Shown one piece after another: positions 1 through 8,646 of a DNA stretch of 53,023 nt. Source of the DNA: Rhodocyclaceae bacterium (lineage in GTDB: Bacteria > Pseudomonadota > Gammaproteobacteria > Burkholderiales > Rhodocyclaceae); contig JALNXH010000024.1 of assembly GCA_023230455.1 (NCBI GenBank), positions 1-53,023 of the forward strand, written 5' to 3'. The notes under the pieces were generated by a model. It searched no databases, was not told where the DNA came from, and saw nothing but the letters and a program-made list of their open reading frames with translations. Position numbers and translations under genes: made by a program. Position 1 is the stretch's first letter. Each line of letters opens with the position of its first letter.

Positions 1-267
1 CGCGTAGCGGTGCAGATGATCGGGGATGTCGAGCAGCGGCGGCTGGAAAAAGATCGCATCGGCGCCGGCGACGGCGCGGTCGAGCGAGGCCGGATCGGTG
101 AAGTCGGCGGCGACCACGTCGACACCGGCGAATGCCGGAGTGGCAAAGATGCCGGCCTGGCGCGTTACGGCACGGGGCTTGTGTCCGGACTTCAATAATT
201 GACGCACCTGGGCCAGTCCCTGGCGGGAACTGGCGTTGAATACGACGACGGTCTGGGTTGCTGGCAT
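1..267 (-). CDS. NmrA-like NAD(P)-binding protein (N-terminal part)
   Basis: The frame runs from an ATG at 267 off the left edge, giving 89 residues. It opens with a beta strand followed by a nucleotide-binding turn (TVVVFNASSRQGLAQ). The usual glycine-rich GATGxxG of NmrA/atypical short-chain dehydrogenases is replaced by NASSRQG. Further on it has KPRAVTRQ, the arginine position that often contacts NADP, and then GVDVVAADFTDPASLDRA, the acidic strand-loop of this family. These features support an NmrA/YbjT-type Rossmann protein, either a redox enzyme or an NADP sensor. It starts 43 bases after the stop of the molybdopterin oxidoreductase, so it is probably the last visible gene of the same operon. 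The C-terminal half, and with it any catalytic Tyr-Lys pair, is outside the window. Confidence 0.75.
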   Translation of the reverse strand, partial: MPATQTVVVFNASSRQGLAQVRQLLKSGHKPRAVTRQAGIFATPAFAGVDVVAADFTDPASLDRAVAGADAIFFQPPLLDIPDHLHRYA

Positions 268-310
268 TTCTGTCCCTCGATTGTTGTGTTGTACAGGCAG
301 GGTCTGTCGC

Positions 311-2527
311 TCAGGCCGCGGCGGTTTCCAGCTCCGGCGTCTTCACCCGCGCACCATCGACGCGTTCGACGCGCACCCGGATGCCGCTGAACGCGGCGTT
401 GCCGGAGAGCAGATCGTTTTCCTCCGGACGGTTGCCGGTCAGGTTGTTGTAACGTCCGCCGCCGGCCGCGACCGCGCGCTGCCAGCCGCCCGCATGCCCC
501 CAGCCGTGCGGCAGCGCCACGCTGCCCGGCATCATTTCGTCGGTCACCCGCGCCTTGACGCGGACGCTGCCATGACGCGAGGCGATCTCGACTTCGTCGC
601 CGTCGCCGATCGAGCGGGCGGCAGCATCGTCGGGATGGATGCGCAGGCTATGCGTGCGGTCCGCGCCGGCCATCAGTTTGGGCACGTTGTGCATCCAGGA
701 ATTGTGCGAGCGGATCTCGCGCATGCCGATGACCAGCAGCGGATAGTCGGCGTCAATGGAACTCCGCGCCAGCAGACGCTGCATCTCGCTGCCGATCAGC
801 GGCTGGTCGAGATGCACGCGCTTGTCGCTGAAGTAGATGTGCTTGGCCAGAACGCCGGTGGGCAGGCTGTCGGCGAGCTTGATGCCGCTCGGCTTGGCCC
901 AGAGTTTCTTGCGATTGAGTCCGCCCGGTTTCAGCCCGAACCAGTCACCGTGCGGGCTGAGGCGCAGCAGGATGTCGGCCATCAACTGCGTCGGCACGCG
1001 GATGCCGAGCTTGCCGGCCCACTGTGCCGCCGCCAGCGGCGAAGCGACGATGCCGATGCGGCGGCAGATCTGGTCGAGCATCCAGGCGTCGTCGCGGGAC
1101 TGGCCGCGCGGCGTGACGGCAGCCGGCGTCCACTGGGCGTAGGGAATCGCCGTGTGGCCGCTGGTGAATACCGGCCAGGCATCGCGTTCCAGCCAGGTGG
1201 TGGCGGGCAGGATGTAATCGGCGTGGCGGCTGGTTTCGGTGACGAACAGATCCATCGCCACCAGCAGGTCGAGCTTGGGCAGGGCGGCGTCGATCGCCTG
1301 CGCCGCTGGGCCGCTGCTGGCGATGTTGCCGGAGCAGACCATCAGTGCGCGCAGCTGGCCCTTGCCCGGCGTTTCGATCTCGCGCGGCAGGCTGATCAGC
1401 GGCGAGGTGCCGGCGATTTCCGGCAGGTTGTCCACCCGCGTGCGCCAGCGGTCGTAGCCGGCCAGGCCGAACAGCTTGACCACCTGTTCGGTGTCCACCA
1501 TCGGTACGCCAAAGACATAGCCGCCGGGGCGATCAAGATTGCCGGTGGCGATATTGAACGCATCGACCAGGTATTTGGTCAGCGAGGAGAACTGGCCCAT
1601 CGAGGCGCCGGTGCGGCAATAGAGCGCCGCCGCCGGCGAAGCGGCGAAGTCACGCGCCAGCTGGACGATGGTCGTTTGCGCAATGCCGGTTTCCTGCGCG
1701 GCGCGCGCCAGATCGACGTCGCGCACCAACCCATCGAGGAAGTCCGCGCCGACCGTCTGTCGCGCCAGCGCCGCCGTGTCGGCAAGACCTTCGTCGAGCA
1801 CCACCTTGAGCATCGCCGCGACCAGCCAGGCATCGCTGTCGGGGCGGATCGCCACATGCTCGAACAGTTCGGCGGTCTCGGTACGGCGCGGATCGATCAC
1901 CACCACGCGGCCACCGCGTGCGGTGATGTCCTGCATGGCCTCCTTCACCCGACCGACGGTGAGCATCGAGCCGTGTGATACCGCCGGGTTGGCGCCGAGC
2001 ACGACGAGGAACTTCGTGCGGTGCACGTCCGGAATCGGGTTGACCTGGAAATTGCCGTAGATCAGCGAATGAACGGCCCAGTAGTTGTTGATGTCGATCG
2101 ACGCCGCGGTATAGAAGTGCTTGGTCTTCAGCGCCGCCGCCATGCCCATCAGCGAGAGGAAGGCGCCGTAGTTCCAGGCGCAGGGATTGCCCAGGTAGAG
2201 CCCGACCGCTTCGCCGCCGTGTTCGCGGATGATGGCGTTGAGGCGACGGCCGATGTCGTCGAGCGCCGTGTCCCACGAGACCGGCTTGAACGAGCCGTCG
2301 GGCTGCTTTTGCAGCGGTTCGAGAACCCGATCCGGGTCCTTGAGGAAATAACCGAAGGAGACGCCCTTGGGGCAGGTGAAGCCGCGCGAGTTGGGATGAT
2401 TGTCGTCGCCGCGCAGCTTGACTACTTCATCGTTGACCACCGTGGCGATGAGGCCGCAGGAGGCCTCGCAGATGCCGCACATCACCGGCTTGTCTTCGCT
2501 GTGGGTGGGGGTCGTGATCGCTGTCAT
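311..2527 (-). CDS. Molybdopterin-dependent oxidoreductase (DMSO reductase superfamily)
   Basis: This 738-residue protein has an N-terminal 4Fe-4S motif, C17-x2-C20-x3-C24-x27-C52 followed by PKG. A molybdopterin-binding core and a C-terminal dinucleotide-binding domain follow (LLVIGMREIRSHNSWMHN, then DGDEVEIASRHGSV). There is no twin-arginine signal, so it should be cytoplasmic. At the place where the Mo ligand usually lies the sequence reads AASIDINNYW (D145), with no Cys; Asp or Ser is therefore the likely ligand (inference). No separate Fe-S, cytochrome or membrane-anchor subunit is encoded nearby, so the electron partner is unknown. I chose the ATG at 2527 because the 4Fe-4S motif begins 16 residues later; the frame stays open upstream but that sequence is not protein-like. 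It lies 113 bases after the preceding gene. Substrate unknown. Confidence 0.88.
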   Translation of the reverse strand: MTAITTPTHSEDKPVMCGICEASCGLIATVVNDEVVKLRGDDNHPNSRGFTCPKGVSFGYFLKDPDRVLEPLQKQPDGSFKPVSWDTALDDIGRRLNAIIREHGGEAVGLYLGNPCAWNYGAFLSLMGMAAALKTKHFYTAASIDINNYWAVHSLIYGNFQVNPIPDVHRTKFLVVLGANPAVSHGSMLTVGRVKEAMQDITARGGRVVVIDPRRTETAELFEHVAIRPDSDAWLVAAMLKVVLDEGLADTAALARQTVGADFLDGLVRDVDLARAAQETGIAQTTIVQLARDFAASPAAALYCRTGASMGQFSSLTKYLVDAFNIATGNLDRPGGYVFGVPMVDTEQVVKLFGLAGYDRWRTRVDNLPEIAGTSPLISLPREIETPGKGQLRALMVCSGNIASSGPAAQAIDAALPKLDLLVAMDLFVTETSRHADYILPATTWLERDAWPVFTSGHTAIPYAQWTPAAVTPRGQSRDDAWMLDQICRRIGIVASPLAAAQWAGKLGIRVPTQLMADILLRLSPHGDWFGLKPGGLNRKKLWAKPSGIKLADSLPTGVLAKHIYFSDKRVHLDQPLIGSEMQRLLARSSIDADYPLLVIGMREIRSHNSWMHNVPKLMAGADRTHSLRIHPDDAAARSIGDGDEVEIASRHGSVRVKARVTDEMMPGSVALPHGWGHAGGWQRAVAAGGGRYNNLTGNRPEENDLLSGNAAFSGIRVRVERVDGARVKTPELETAAA

Positions 2528-2640
2528 GGTGTCGACTCCTCGTCTCTCCGTTTGTTCGGGGGGCAGGCGGGTACCCGTAGCCCGCCCCGTTCTTTTCTGC
2601 TCGCCATAGTATTCGCTGTCGCCCGATCCGGGCGAACCCA

Positions 2641-3663
2641 TTACCGCGGCGGCGGATAGAGATACAGCGGATCGGACGCGAAAGCGCGTTCGCTCCACCC
2701 CAGTCCCTGCCGTCCATCCCAGTCCCAGCCTGCGGCCTCCTCGAACATCATTGCGGAGGGCACGCCAGGCGTCGCGCCGTGATGGAAGTCGAAGGGGTTC
2801 ATGATCGAAATCGGGATGCTGCCGTAGGTCCTGGCCTTGGTCAACGCCATCGTGCCGAGCTCGCTTTCGATCACGATGCGGTAAGGCTGGCAGGCGTCGG
2901 CGCCGCCACGGATCAGTTCCACGTCCTTCAGCGTCGCCGGGAAACGGCGCCCGCCTTGCGATACGGTGGCATTCGCCATCGCCAGCCTGTCCTCGCCGTA
3001 GAACTCCATCGCATAGACGTGGAAGCCGATGTCGTCCTCGGCGAAGTAGCCCTGGGCCCAGCAATGCCGCTTGTAGCGCTCGAAGATGCGCACACCGCGA
3101 CTGTGGTCGCGGTTCATGAACGCGTTGCCGATCTCCCAGCGTTCGCCGTCAAACTCGATGCGGCCGCTGCCGACGCCGATCTGTTCGATGTGCAGCGCGC
3201 CGGTCAGGTCGGCGGTCGCGCCGGCATGGCCGCTCATGTCCCAGACCGGCGTCGTGGCGTCGAACACGATCTCGAAGCGACAGCGTCGCGGTGGGGCCGG
3301 AATGAAGCCCTGGCGCAGCAAGGTGGTCCGGTCCAGGTCGAAGGCGGGTCCGTCGTAGGAAATCTTCAACCGTCTGCCGGGCTGAAGAACCTCGTGACGC
3401 AGCATCGCCCCGCAAGCCACCCGGTCGGTGGCGGCGCGGCCGTAGTTCTTGATGCAGATCTGGCGTCCGCCGGGCAGCGCGATGGCGACCACTTCGCGCC
3501 ACACGGTCGGGTCGGCCCACCAGCGCCCAAGCAGCACGATCATGCTGACGCCGCTCACGGGATCGTTGCAGCTGTAGGCGAAATTCTCGCTCCACATCGG
3601 TGTGTCGGGCAGCCCTGCGACCGGGTAATCGTCTGTCGTCAGATCGTTCGGGGTGTCGGTCAT
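2641..3663 (-). CDS. Unknown protein, AttH/CrtC-like beta-sandwich type
   Basis: This 340-residue protein has no signal peptide or membrane segment. The composition is rich in aromatic residues and alternating strands (SENFAYSCNDPVSGVSMIVL near the start, FHVYAMEFYGEDRLAMA near residue 200, SIPISIMNPFDFHHG near 290). That pattern resembles the lipocalin-like double domains of the AttH / carotenoid 1,2-hydratase (CrtC) group and the related DUF7064/DUF7065-type proteins. The assignment is by look only, and I cannot confirm it without a profile search. Proteins of that fold bind or hydrate hydrophobic isoprenoid-like ligands, which would suit a locus with kinases and a redox enzyme. It begins 12 bases after the small unknown gene and precedes the molybdopterin oxidoreductase, so co-transcription is very likely. 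Confidence 0.7.
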   Translation of the reverse strand: MTDTPNDLTTDDYPVAGLPDTPMWSENFAYSCNDPVSGVSMIVLLGRWWADPTVWREVVAIALPGGRQICIKNYGRAATDRVACGAMLRHEVLQPGRRLKISYDGPAFDLDRTTLLRQGFIPAPPRRCRFEIVFDATTPVWDMSGHAGATADLTGALHIEQIGVGSGRIEFDGERWEIGNAFMNRDHSRGVRIFERYKRHCWAQGYFAEDDIGFHVYAMEFYGEDRLAMANATVSQGGRRFPATLKDVELIRGGADACQPYRIVIESELGTMALTKARTYGSIPISIMNPFDFHHGATPGVPSAMMFEEAAGWDWDGRQGLGWSERAFASDPLYLYPPPR

Positions 3664-3675
3664 GGCGGTTCTCCG

Positions 3676-4209
3676 TTATTGCAACAAAGCATCGATGGCG
3701 GGAACAGCCGCCGGATTGGGTTCCCAGCCTTGCGGCAGCATCAGCGAACGGTCGCGCAGCAACTGTTCCTTCGACAGCGCCAGCACGGCGTTTTCCACCG
3801 TACGCAGGGTCGCCGTGTCCTGCCCGCCAGCGGCGGCGGACATCAGCGCGCCGGTGGCTTCGCGCAGGTCGCGGATGGCCGCGGTCAGCTCGGCCGGGTC
3901 GGTCGCGCAGCGCTCCAGCACGGCCGTCGCCGCGCTGCGGCGGGCTGCCAGTTGCTGCGCCGCTACGGCGATGGCTGCGTCGTTTGTCTGCACCGCCGAG
4001 AGGCCCTGCGCACAGGCGACGAGACGTTGCAGTTCGTCGCGGTCGAAGCGGAACTGCATCGGCAGTTGCTGGGCCATCAGGTTGAGCAGGCCAATGACGA
4101 GCTGGGCCTGCTGTAGCGCCAGATCGTTTTTGCCATCGACGGCGGGAATGACCACGTCCTTCATCGCCTTGATCATCGTGGCGATCTGTATTTCCGTGCG
4201 CAGCTGCAT
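3676..4209 (-). CDS. Small helical protein of unknown function
   Basis: This 177-residue protein consists almost entirely of predicted helix with many Ala, Leu and Gln residues (LALQQAQLVIGLLNLMAQQ near residue 30, then AAIRDLREATGALMSAA near 110). No Cys pair, Walker motif, signal peptide or DNA-binding motif is visible. It starts one base after the stop of the upstream kinase, the tightest spacing in the operon, so translation is probably coupled and the two proteins may act together. Small helical partners beside APH-type phosphotransferases occur in catabolic loci of other proteobacteria and actinobacteria, which is general knowledge rather than a match I can show. I do not recognise the family. 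Confidence 0.7.
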   Translation of the reverse strand: MQLRTEIQIATMIKAMKDVVIPAVDGKNDLALQQAQLVIGLLNLMAQQLPMQFRFDRDELQRLVACAQGLSAVQTNDAAIAVAAQQLAARRSAATAVLERCATDPAELTAAIRDLREATGALMSAAAGGQDTATLRTVENAVLALSKEQLLRDRSLMLPQGWEPNPAAVPAIDALLQ

Positions 4210-4210
4210 T

Positions 4211-5428
4211 TCAGCGTCCCTCCTCGATCTGTTCCCGCATCTGGTTGAGAATCGTGTAGCCGATGCCGAGCAGCGTCGCCATCACGATGTCCTGGTGCGT
4301 CTTGCCGTTGCGGGCGATGCGGTAGCCGGTGCCGAGCACCAGCACGGCGAGGCTGTAGTTGTTGTACACCTTGTACCAGTGCAGTTTTTTCGCATCGACC
4401 TGAAGGCCGGAGGCGCGCTCGTAGGCGGCGATGAACTCGGGCTCGGGCAGCATGCCGCAGACGAGGAAGGTCTTGCCATCCTCGTCGAAGCCACCGAAGG
4501 GCCGGCTGGTGGTCCACGCCAGATCCTGGTGGCGGTCGCCGATGCGGCCGAGCTCCCAGTCGAGCCAGGCGCTGATCCGCGCGTCGTGCTCGGTGAACAG
4601 GAAGTTGCCGATGCGATAGTCGCAGTGAATGATCGAGTGCCGGTCGAGCACCGGCATGTTGCGCCGCAGCCAGCCGGAGGCCAGGCGCAGCAGCGGAATC
4701 TCCTCGTCGCCGTCCTCCTCCCAGACGCGGTCCCACCAGTTCATGCCCCATTCGGCGCATTGGGTGGTGCCGAGCTGAGGCACGTCGAAGGCGTCGAGGC
4801 CGGCATTGCGATGGTCGCGGGTGTGGATCGTCGCCAGGAAGTCCACGAACTGCGGCGCCAGCTTGGCACGCATCTCCGGCGGCAGCCAGATGCCGACGCC
4901 CGAGGTTTCGTTGCGGCCGCTGTCGGGGCGTTGCGCGCTCGGCTTGGTGACGCCTTCGGCAAAGCCGTAGACCAGCGCCGGATAGGGCAGGAACTCGGCG
5001 TCGGCATCGCACCAGAACAGCGGCGGCACCGGCACCCGGCCCTCGAAGGCCTTGATGAGCTGGAATTCGCGCAGCCGGCTGGTCTCGATGATCGACTCCG
5101 CCGGCTCCATACGCAGCACCATGCGCGTCTTTTCATGGCCGACGCCCGGCCGATCCCATTCCAGGGTAAAGGCCATCTGCAATTTCGACGAGCCGCCGGA
5201 CAGCCAGCGTGCATCGCTGAACGTGTAGGACTGCTTGCCCAGCCGGGCGTGGAGCAGGGCTTCGAGGCGGGCAATGAGTGCTTCGATCGGCAGCGGCGAA
5301 TAGCCGGGGCCGCTGCGCCGCTCCATCTTGCGCGTGAGGATGCGGTCGATTTCGCTCTCGGTGGGAAAGCGGGCGCGCAGTGAACGTATCCACTCCGCGG
5401 ATGGCCGGTCTTTATCGGGCCGTAGCAT
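4211..5428 (-). CDS. APH-fold phosphotransferase (kinase)
   Basis: This 405-residue protein has the aminoglycoside-phosphotransferase/choline-kinase fold. The catalytic loop is HCDYRIGNF with D270 and N275, and the metal-binding Asp is D290 in WLDWE. The N-lobe has a G-rich turn (WLSGGSSKLQ) and a VLRMEP strand in the position of the ATP-binding lysine strand, although lysine itself is replaced by Arg. It should phosphorylate a hydroxyl group of a small molecule, as in the ACAD10/11-type kinases that act on hydroxyacyl substrates; the actual substrate is unknown. I chose the ATG at 5428 because AGGAGGAGC sits just upstream of it, although the frame is open to 5512. It is the first gene of the leftward operon and is divergent from the LuxR-type regulator. 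Confidence 0.88.
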   Translation of the reverse strand: MLRPDKDRPSAEWIRSLRARFPTESEIDRILTRKMERRSGPGYSPLPIEALIARLEALLHARLGKQSYTFSDARWLSGGSSKLQMAFTLEWDRPGVGHEKTRMVLRMEPAESIIETSRLREFQLIKAFEGRVPVPPLFWCDADAEFLPYPALVYGFAEGVTKPSAQRPDSGRNETSGVGIWLPPEMRAKLAPQFVDFLATIHTRDHRNAGLDAFDVPQLGTTQCAEWGMNWWDRVWEEDGDEEIPLLRLASGWLRRNMPVLDRHSIIHCDYRIGNFLFTEHDARISAWLDWELGRIGDRHQDLAWTTSRPFGGFDEDGKTFLVCGMLPEPEFIAAYERASGLQVDAKKLHWYKVYNNYSLAVLVLGTGYRIARNGKTHQDIVMATLLGIGYTILNQMREQIEEGR

Positions 5429-5613
5429 GGCGTGCTCCTCCTGTACTTTGCTTGTCCCGTTTTGAGGTCTGGTGGTGGAGCCGCTTCGGCCCCACGCCCC
5501 TTTCAGGATCAATTGCCAGTCTAGAAACGACGAATGCGGCGCAACCCATACTTAGGAATGGGTGGGCCATCCTGATATCGACGAAGATGCTCGCGGAGGA
5601 GGAACCGGGAATC
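5429..5613. promoter_or_regulatory. Divergent control region with a dyad at 5544-5563
   Basis: This 185-base gap separates the start of the kinase operon (leftward) from the LuxR-type regulator (rightward), so it must contain both promoters. It contains the inverted repeat ACCCAT-8-ATGGGT at 5544-5563 with a CTTAGG centre. CTTAGG also occurs at about 9066, upstream of the second kinase. I see no strong paired -35/-10 for either direction. The dyad is a candidate operator for the regulator, by position only. Confidence 0.4.
5595..5604 (+). promoter_or_regulatory. Ribosome binding site deciding the regulator start
   Basis: GGAGGAGGAA lies 9 bases before the ATG at 5614. The upstream in-frame ATG at 5587 has no comparable site, so 5614 is preferred. 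Confidence 0.65.
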
Positions 5614-8388
5614 ATGCGGCAAACGCCGGAAAGATCGCGAGCGGTAGCCATTGCCGACGCCAAGTTCGGCCGTACCGACCCGCCGATGTTGATGTTCCAG
5701 CCGTTGCGCACGCGCTCGCTGGAACGTCTCGACGCGGGCAGCGGGCTGGCAGCGAAAATTCTGTGCATCGTCGCGCCGGTGGGTTACGGCAAGACGGTGC
5801 TGATGTCGATGCTGCTTGCCGACTTGCGCCGGGCGGGCAAGCAGTGCCTCTGGTTTGCGCTCGACGAGCAGGACACGGCGGCCGAGAACATCATCGGTGC
5901 GCTGGAAGCGATGCTCAACGGGCGCGAAACCGAGCTTCATCCAACGCAGGTCCTGTTCCGCGGCCACGAATCGGTCGGCAACCGTGTCGAGGCGCTGCTC
6001 GACCGTGTCGAGCGCTACCCGCTGCCGATCACGCTGTTTATCGACAATCTGAACTGCTGCACCGACGCTGCGCTGCACCGGTTGCTCGACGGTCTGGCTT
6101 TCCGCACCCGGGCGACGGTGCAACTCGTCTTGTCCAGCACCCGCGACATCCCGCTGGACATTTCGCGGGCGCAGCTCGCGGGCATGATCCGGCAGCTCGG
6201 GCCGGCCGATCTCGGTTTTGACGTCGGCGAAGTGAGCAATCTGCTCGGCCCGACCTTGTGTGCGCGCATCGGCCAGCCAGGGGTGGAAACGGTGGCGCGG
6301 CAGACCGAAGGCTGGCCCGCCGCGGTGAGGATGGCGCAGATCATTCTGTCCAATGCCGAGCAGCCGCAGGCGGCGCTCAAGGCCTTCTCCGGTTCCGATG
6401 AAGCCCTCGCCCACTTGCTCAACCGCAAGGTGCTGTCCGGATTTCCGGATGAGGTTAGGGAGTTTCTGTTCTGCGTTGCCCAGTTGCGCACCTTCTCCCT
6501 GGAGCTTTGCAGCCATGCCGTCGGCAGCGATCGTGCCGCGGAACATCTGGCGTATCTGCTCGATCGCAATGTCTTCCTCATTCCGCTTGACCGCAATCGA
6601 AGCTGGTATCGGCTGCACGGGTTGTTCCGCGATCATCTGCTGCATGAAGCCGAGCGTTTCCTCAGTGCGCGCCGGCGGCGCGAAGTGCTGGTGCGCGCCG
6701 CGCGCTGGTGCGAGAAAAACGGCCAGTGGCGCGAGTCGGTCGACTATGCGCTGGCCTCGGGATCAACCGCGACTGCGTGCCAGATCCTCGAACACAAAGC
6801 GCCCGTGTTTGTGCGCGACCGCGGCGACCTCATGCAGTACATCAAGTGGATCGAGACGCTGCACGACCAGGGGCATCTGGCGGGCCCCGAGGCCGAGTAC
6901 TGGTTCGCCTGGGCGCTGGCTTTCCACCGCCGTTACGACTACGCCCGTCAGCAATGCGCCAGTCTCGCGGCGCGGGTGCAGCGGCAGCAGAAAAAGACGG
7001 AAAGCGGAAAGGCCAGCGCTCTGCAACGCCGCATCGCCATCCTGCGCACCTCGATCGACAGTCTCAGCGATCGTCTGCAGGATGCGCACCGCAGCGCCGC
7101 ACAGTGGTTGGCCGGGGTCGATGCCGGAACCGATGACCCGTTCAACGTTGCCGTCGCCAACTGCATGGAGAGCTGCTTCTATGCCGGCTCGTTCCGTTTC
7201 GTCGAGGCGCGCCGCGCCATCGAGGCGGCGCGGGAGGCGGCATTCCAGGCCAACAGCGCGCACGTCGATGGCTGGGTGTCGACCTATGCGGCCCTGATCG
7301 CAATCTACGAAGGCAACTACGCGGCCGCCTACCCCGAGCTGGTGGCCGCGCTGGCCGCAACGCGCGCGGCGCTGGGCGACGACACTGGCATCTGCGGCAC
7401 CATGGCGATGGTGGCGGCCAAGTGCGCCGCCGAAATGGGCCTGAGTGAAGAAACCTGGCAACTGCTCGACTTCGGCATCCGTACCTCGCGCACCCATGGC
7501 TTCCTCGAAGCCACTGCCTGCGGCCTCGAAGCCGCCGTGCTGATCTGGAGCGGAGACAAGGACGACCGCGTTTCCATCGCGCTGCTCAACGAAATCGCCG
7601 GCTCCTATCCGCCGCGGCTGTCGCTCATGCTCTCGTGCTATCTGGTACGGCGGCTGGTTGTCCTCGGCCGGGTGGATGAGGCCAGCGAACTGGCGGAGCG
7701 TATCGGATTGACCACCGGCGGCGCCGAGCCACGCAACCGCGAGCCGCTGGCAAAAAAGATCGCCTACCTGGAGACCTTGATCGAGAACGCAAGAATCGAC
7801 CTGCTGATTGCCAGCGGGCGCTTCAAGCAGGCCGAATTGCTGATCGCCGAGGAAACGCGGCGCGCGCGCGCCACCCATCGCGCCTCGCGCCTGGTCGGCC
7901 TCGCCCTGGCCTCAGCGCAGATCGCTGCGCGCTCGGGCCAGCAAACGCTTGCGCTCCGGCATATCACACGCGCCGTCAGCATCGCCGCGACGCGCTGCAT
8001 CGTCCGTCCGTTCAACGAACATGCGGAAACGCTGGCCTCCGTGGTGGCCGATACAAAAGTCGGCGAGTGGGGCTTCGCCACAAAGGAAGAACGCCGATTC
8101 TTCGTCGATCGCTGCCGTCAATTGACCTTTGCCGATCCGTCTTTGTACGACAAGCTGCTCTCGCTCTACCAGGAAGCGCCGCATTTGTCGGACCACCTGA
8201 CCGCACGCGAACTGGAACTCATCGGGCATATCGACACCGGGTTTTCCAACCAGCAGATTGCCGACCGGATCAACGTCTCGCTGCATACCGTCAAATGGCA
8301 TTTGCAGAACATGTACGCCAAGCTCGGCGTCACCAACCGCTCGGCCGCGCTGGCGAAAGCACGGGTGTTGAACCTGTTGTCGCGCTGA
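5614..8388 (+). CDS. MalT/LAL-type LuxR transcriptional activator
   Basis: This 924-residue regulator has three visible parts. An N-terminal STAND-type ATPase has Walker A APVGYGKT at residues 54-61 and a Walker B-like TLFIDNLN near 140. A long helical-repeat (TPR-like) middle of about 500 residues follows. The C-terminal LuxR helix-turn-helix reads LTARELELIGHIDTGFSNQQ and then SLHTVKWHLQNMYAKLGV. This is the layout of MalT and the large ATP-binding LuxR regulators, which are switched on by ATP plus a small inducer, often a catabolic substrate. It is transcribed away from the molybdopterin oxidoreductase operon and towards the second kinase, so it probably controls one or both. The start was set by a strong ribosome binding site. 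The inducer is unknown. Confidence 0.9.
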   Translation: MRQTPERSRAVAIADAKFGRTDPPMLMFQPLRTRSLERLDAGSGLAAKILCIVAPVGYGKTVLMSMLLADLRRAGKQCLWFALDEQDTAAENIIGALEAMLNGRETELHPTQVLFRGHESVGNRVEALLDRVERYPLPITLFIDNLNCCTDAALHRLLDGLAFRTRATVQLVLSSTRDIPLDISRAQLAGMIRQLGPADLGFDVGEVSNLLGPTLCARIGQPGVETVARQTEGWPAAVRMAQIILSNAEQPQAALKAFSGSDEALAHLLNRKVLSGFPDEVREFLFCVAQLRTFSLELCSHAVGSDRAAEHLAYLLDRNVFLIPLDRNRSWYRLHGLFRDHLLHEAERFLSARRRREVLVRAARWCEKNGQWRESVDYALASGSTATACQILEHKAPVFVRDRGDLMQYIKWIETLHDQGHLAGPEAEYWFAWALAFHRRYDYARQQCASLAARVQRQQKKTESGKASALQRRIAILRTSIDSLSDRLQDAHRSAAQWLAGVDAGTDDPFNVAVANCMESCFYAGSFRFVEARRAIEAAREAAFQANSAHVDGWVSTYAALIAIYEGNYAAAYPELVAALAATRAALGDDTGICGTMAMVAAKCAAEMGLSEETWQLLDFGIRTSRTHGFLEATACGLEAAVLIWSGDKDDRVSIALLNEIAGSYPPRLSLMLSCYLVRRLVVLGRVDEASELAERIGLTTGGAEPRNREPLAKKIAYLETLIENARIDLLIASGRFKQAELLIAEETRRARATHRASRLVGLALASAQIAARSGQQTLALRHITRAVSIAATRCIVRPFNEHAETLASVVADTKVGEWGFATKEERRFFVDRCRQLTFADPSLYDKLLSLYQEAPHLSDHLTARELELIGHIDTGFSNQQIADRINVSLHTVKWHLQNMYAKLGVTNRSAALAKARVLNLLSR

Positions 8389-8439
8389 CGGGTGTTGCCG
8401 GATTGCGCAGGAAAAAGCGTTGCGCCGCAGGCTGTCCGC

Positions 8440-8646
8440 TCAGCAGAACGCGAAGGCGAGCATCGCCGGGTCATCCATCATGCTGGCCATGAAATAGCCG
8501 GCGAGTTGATAGATCCGTGGCTCGACGAATTGCGTAATTTGCAGCATCTGGTTGAGATGGCGTTCGATCATGAGGTCATGCAGTATGAAATTCTGAACAG
8601 CGGTTCCGGGTTGTCTCGATTGTGCCCACTGCCGCCGTTCGAATTT
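8440..8646 (-). pseudogene. Possible 3' remnant of an unknown gene
   Basis: A 68-residue open stretch with protein-like composition (AVQNFILHDLMIERHLNQML, then VEPRIYQLAGYFMASMMDD) ends at a TGA at 8440. It begins directly after an in-frame TAG at 8647-8649. The same frame is open again on the other side of that stop (about 8650-8755, containing IKADGFGRRAAIQKLRR) but has no start codon. That is the look of a decayed or nonsense-interrupted gene end. I do not recognise the family, and it could be chance. Confidence 0.3.

Noticed and set aside
236..1978. Long rightward open frame of 580 residues opposite the molybdopterin oxidoreductase
   Set aside because: It is the GC-rich antisense shadow of a well-supported gene; composition is Arg/Ala/His-rich with no family motif.
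4211..5428. Aminoglycoside resistance gene
   Set aside because: It has the APH fold only; operon context and WLDWE-type motif fit catabolic kinases rather than resistance enzymes.
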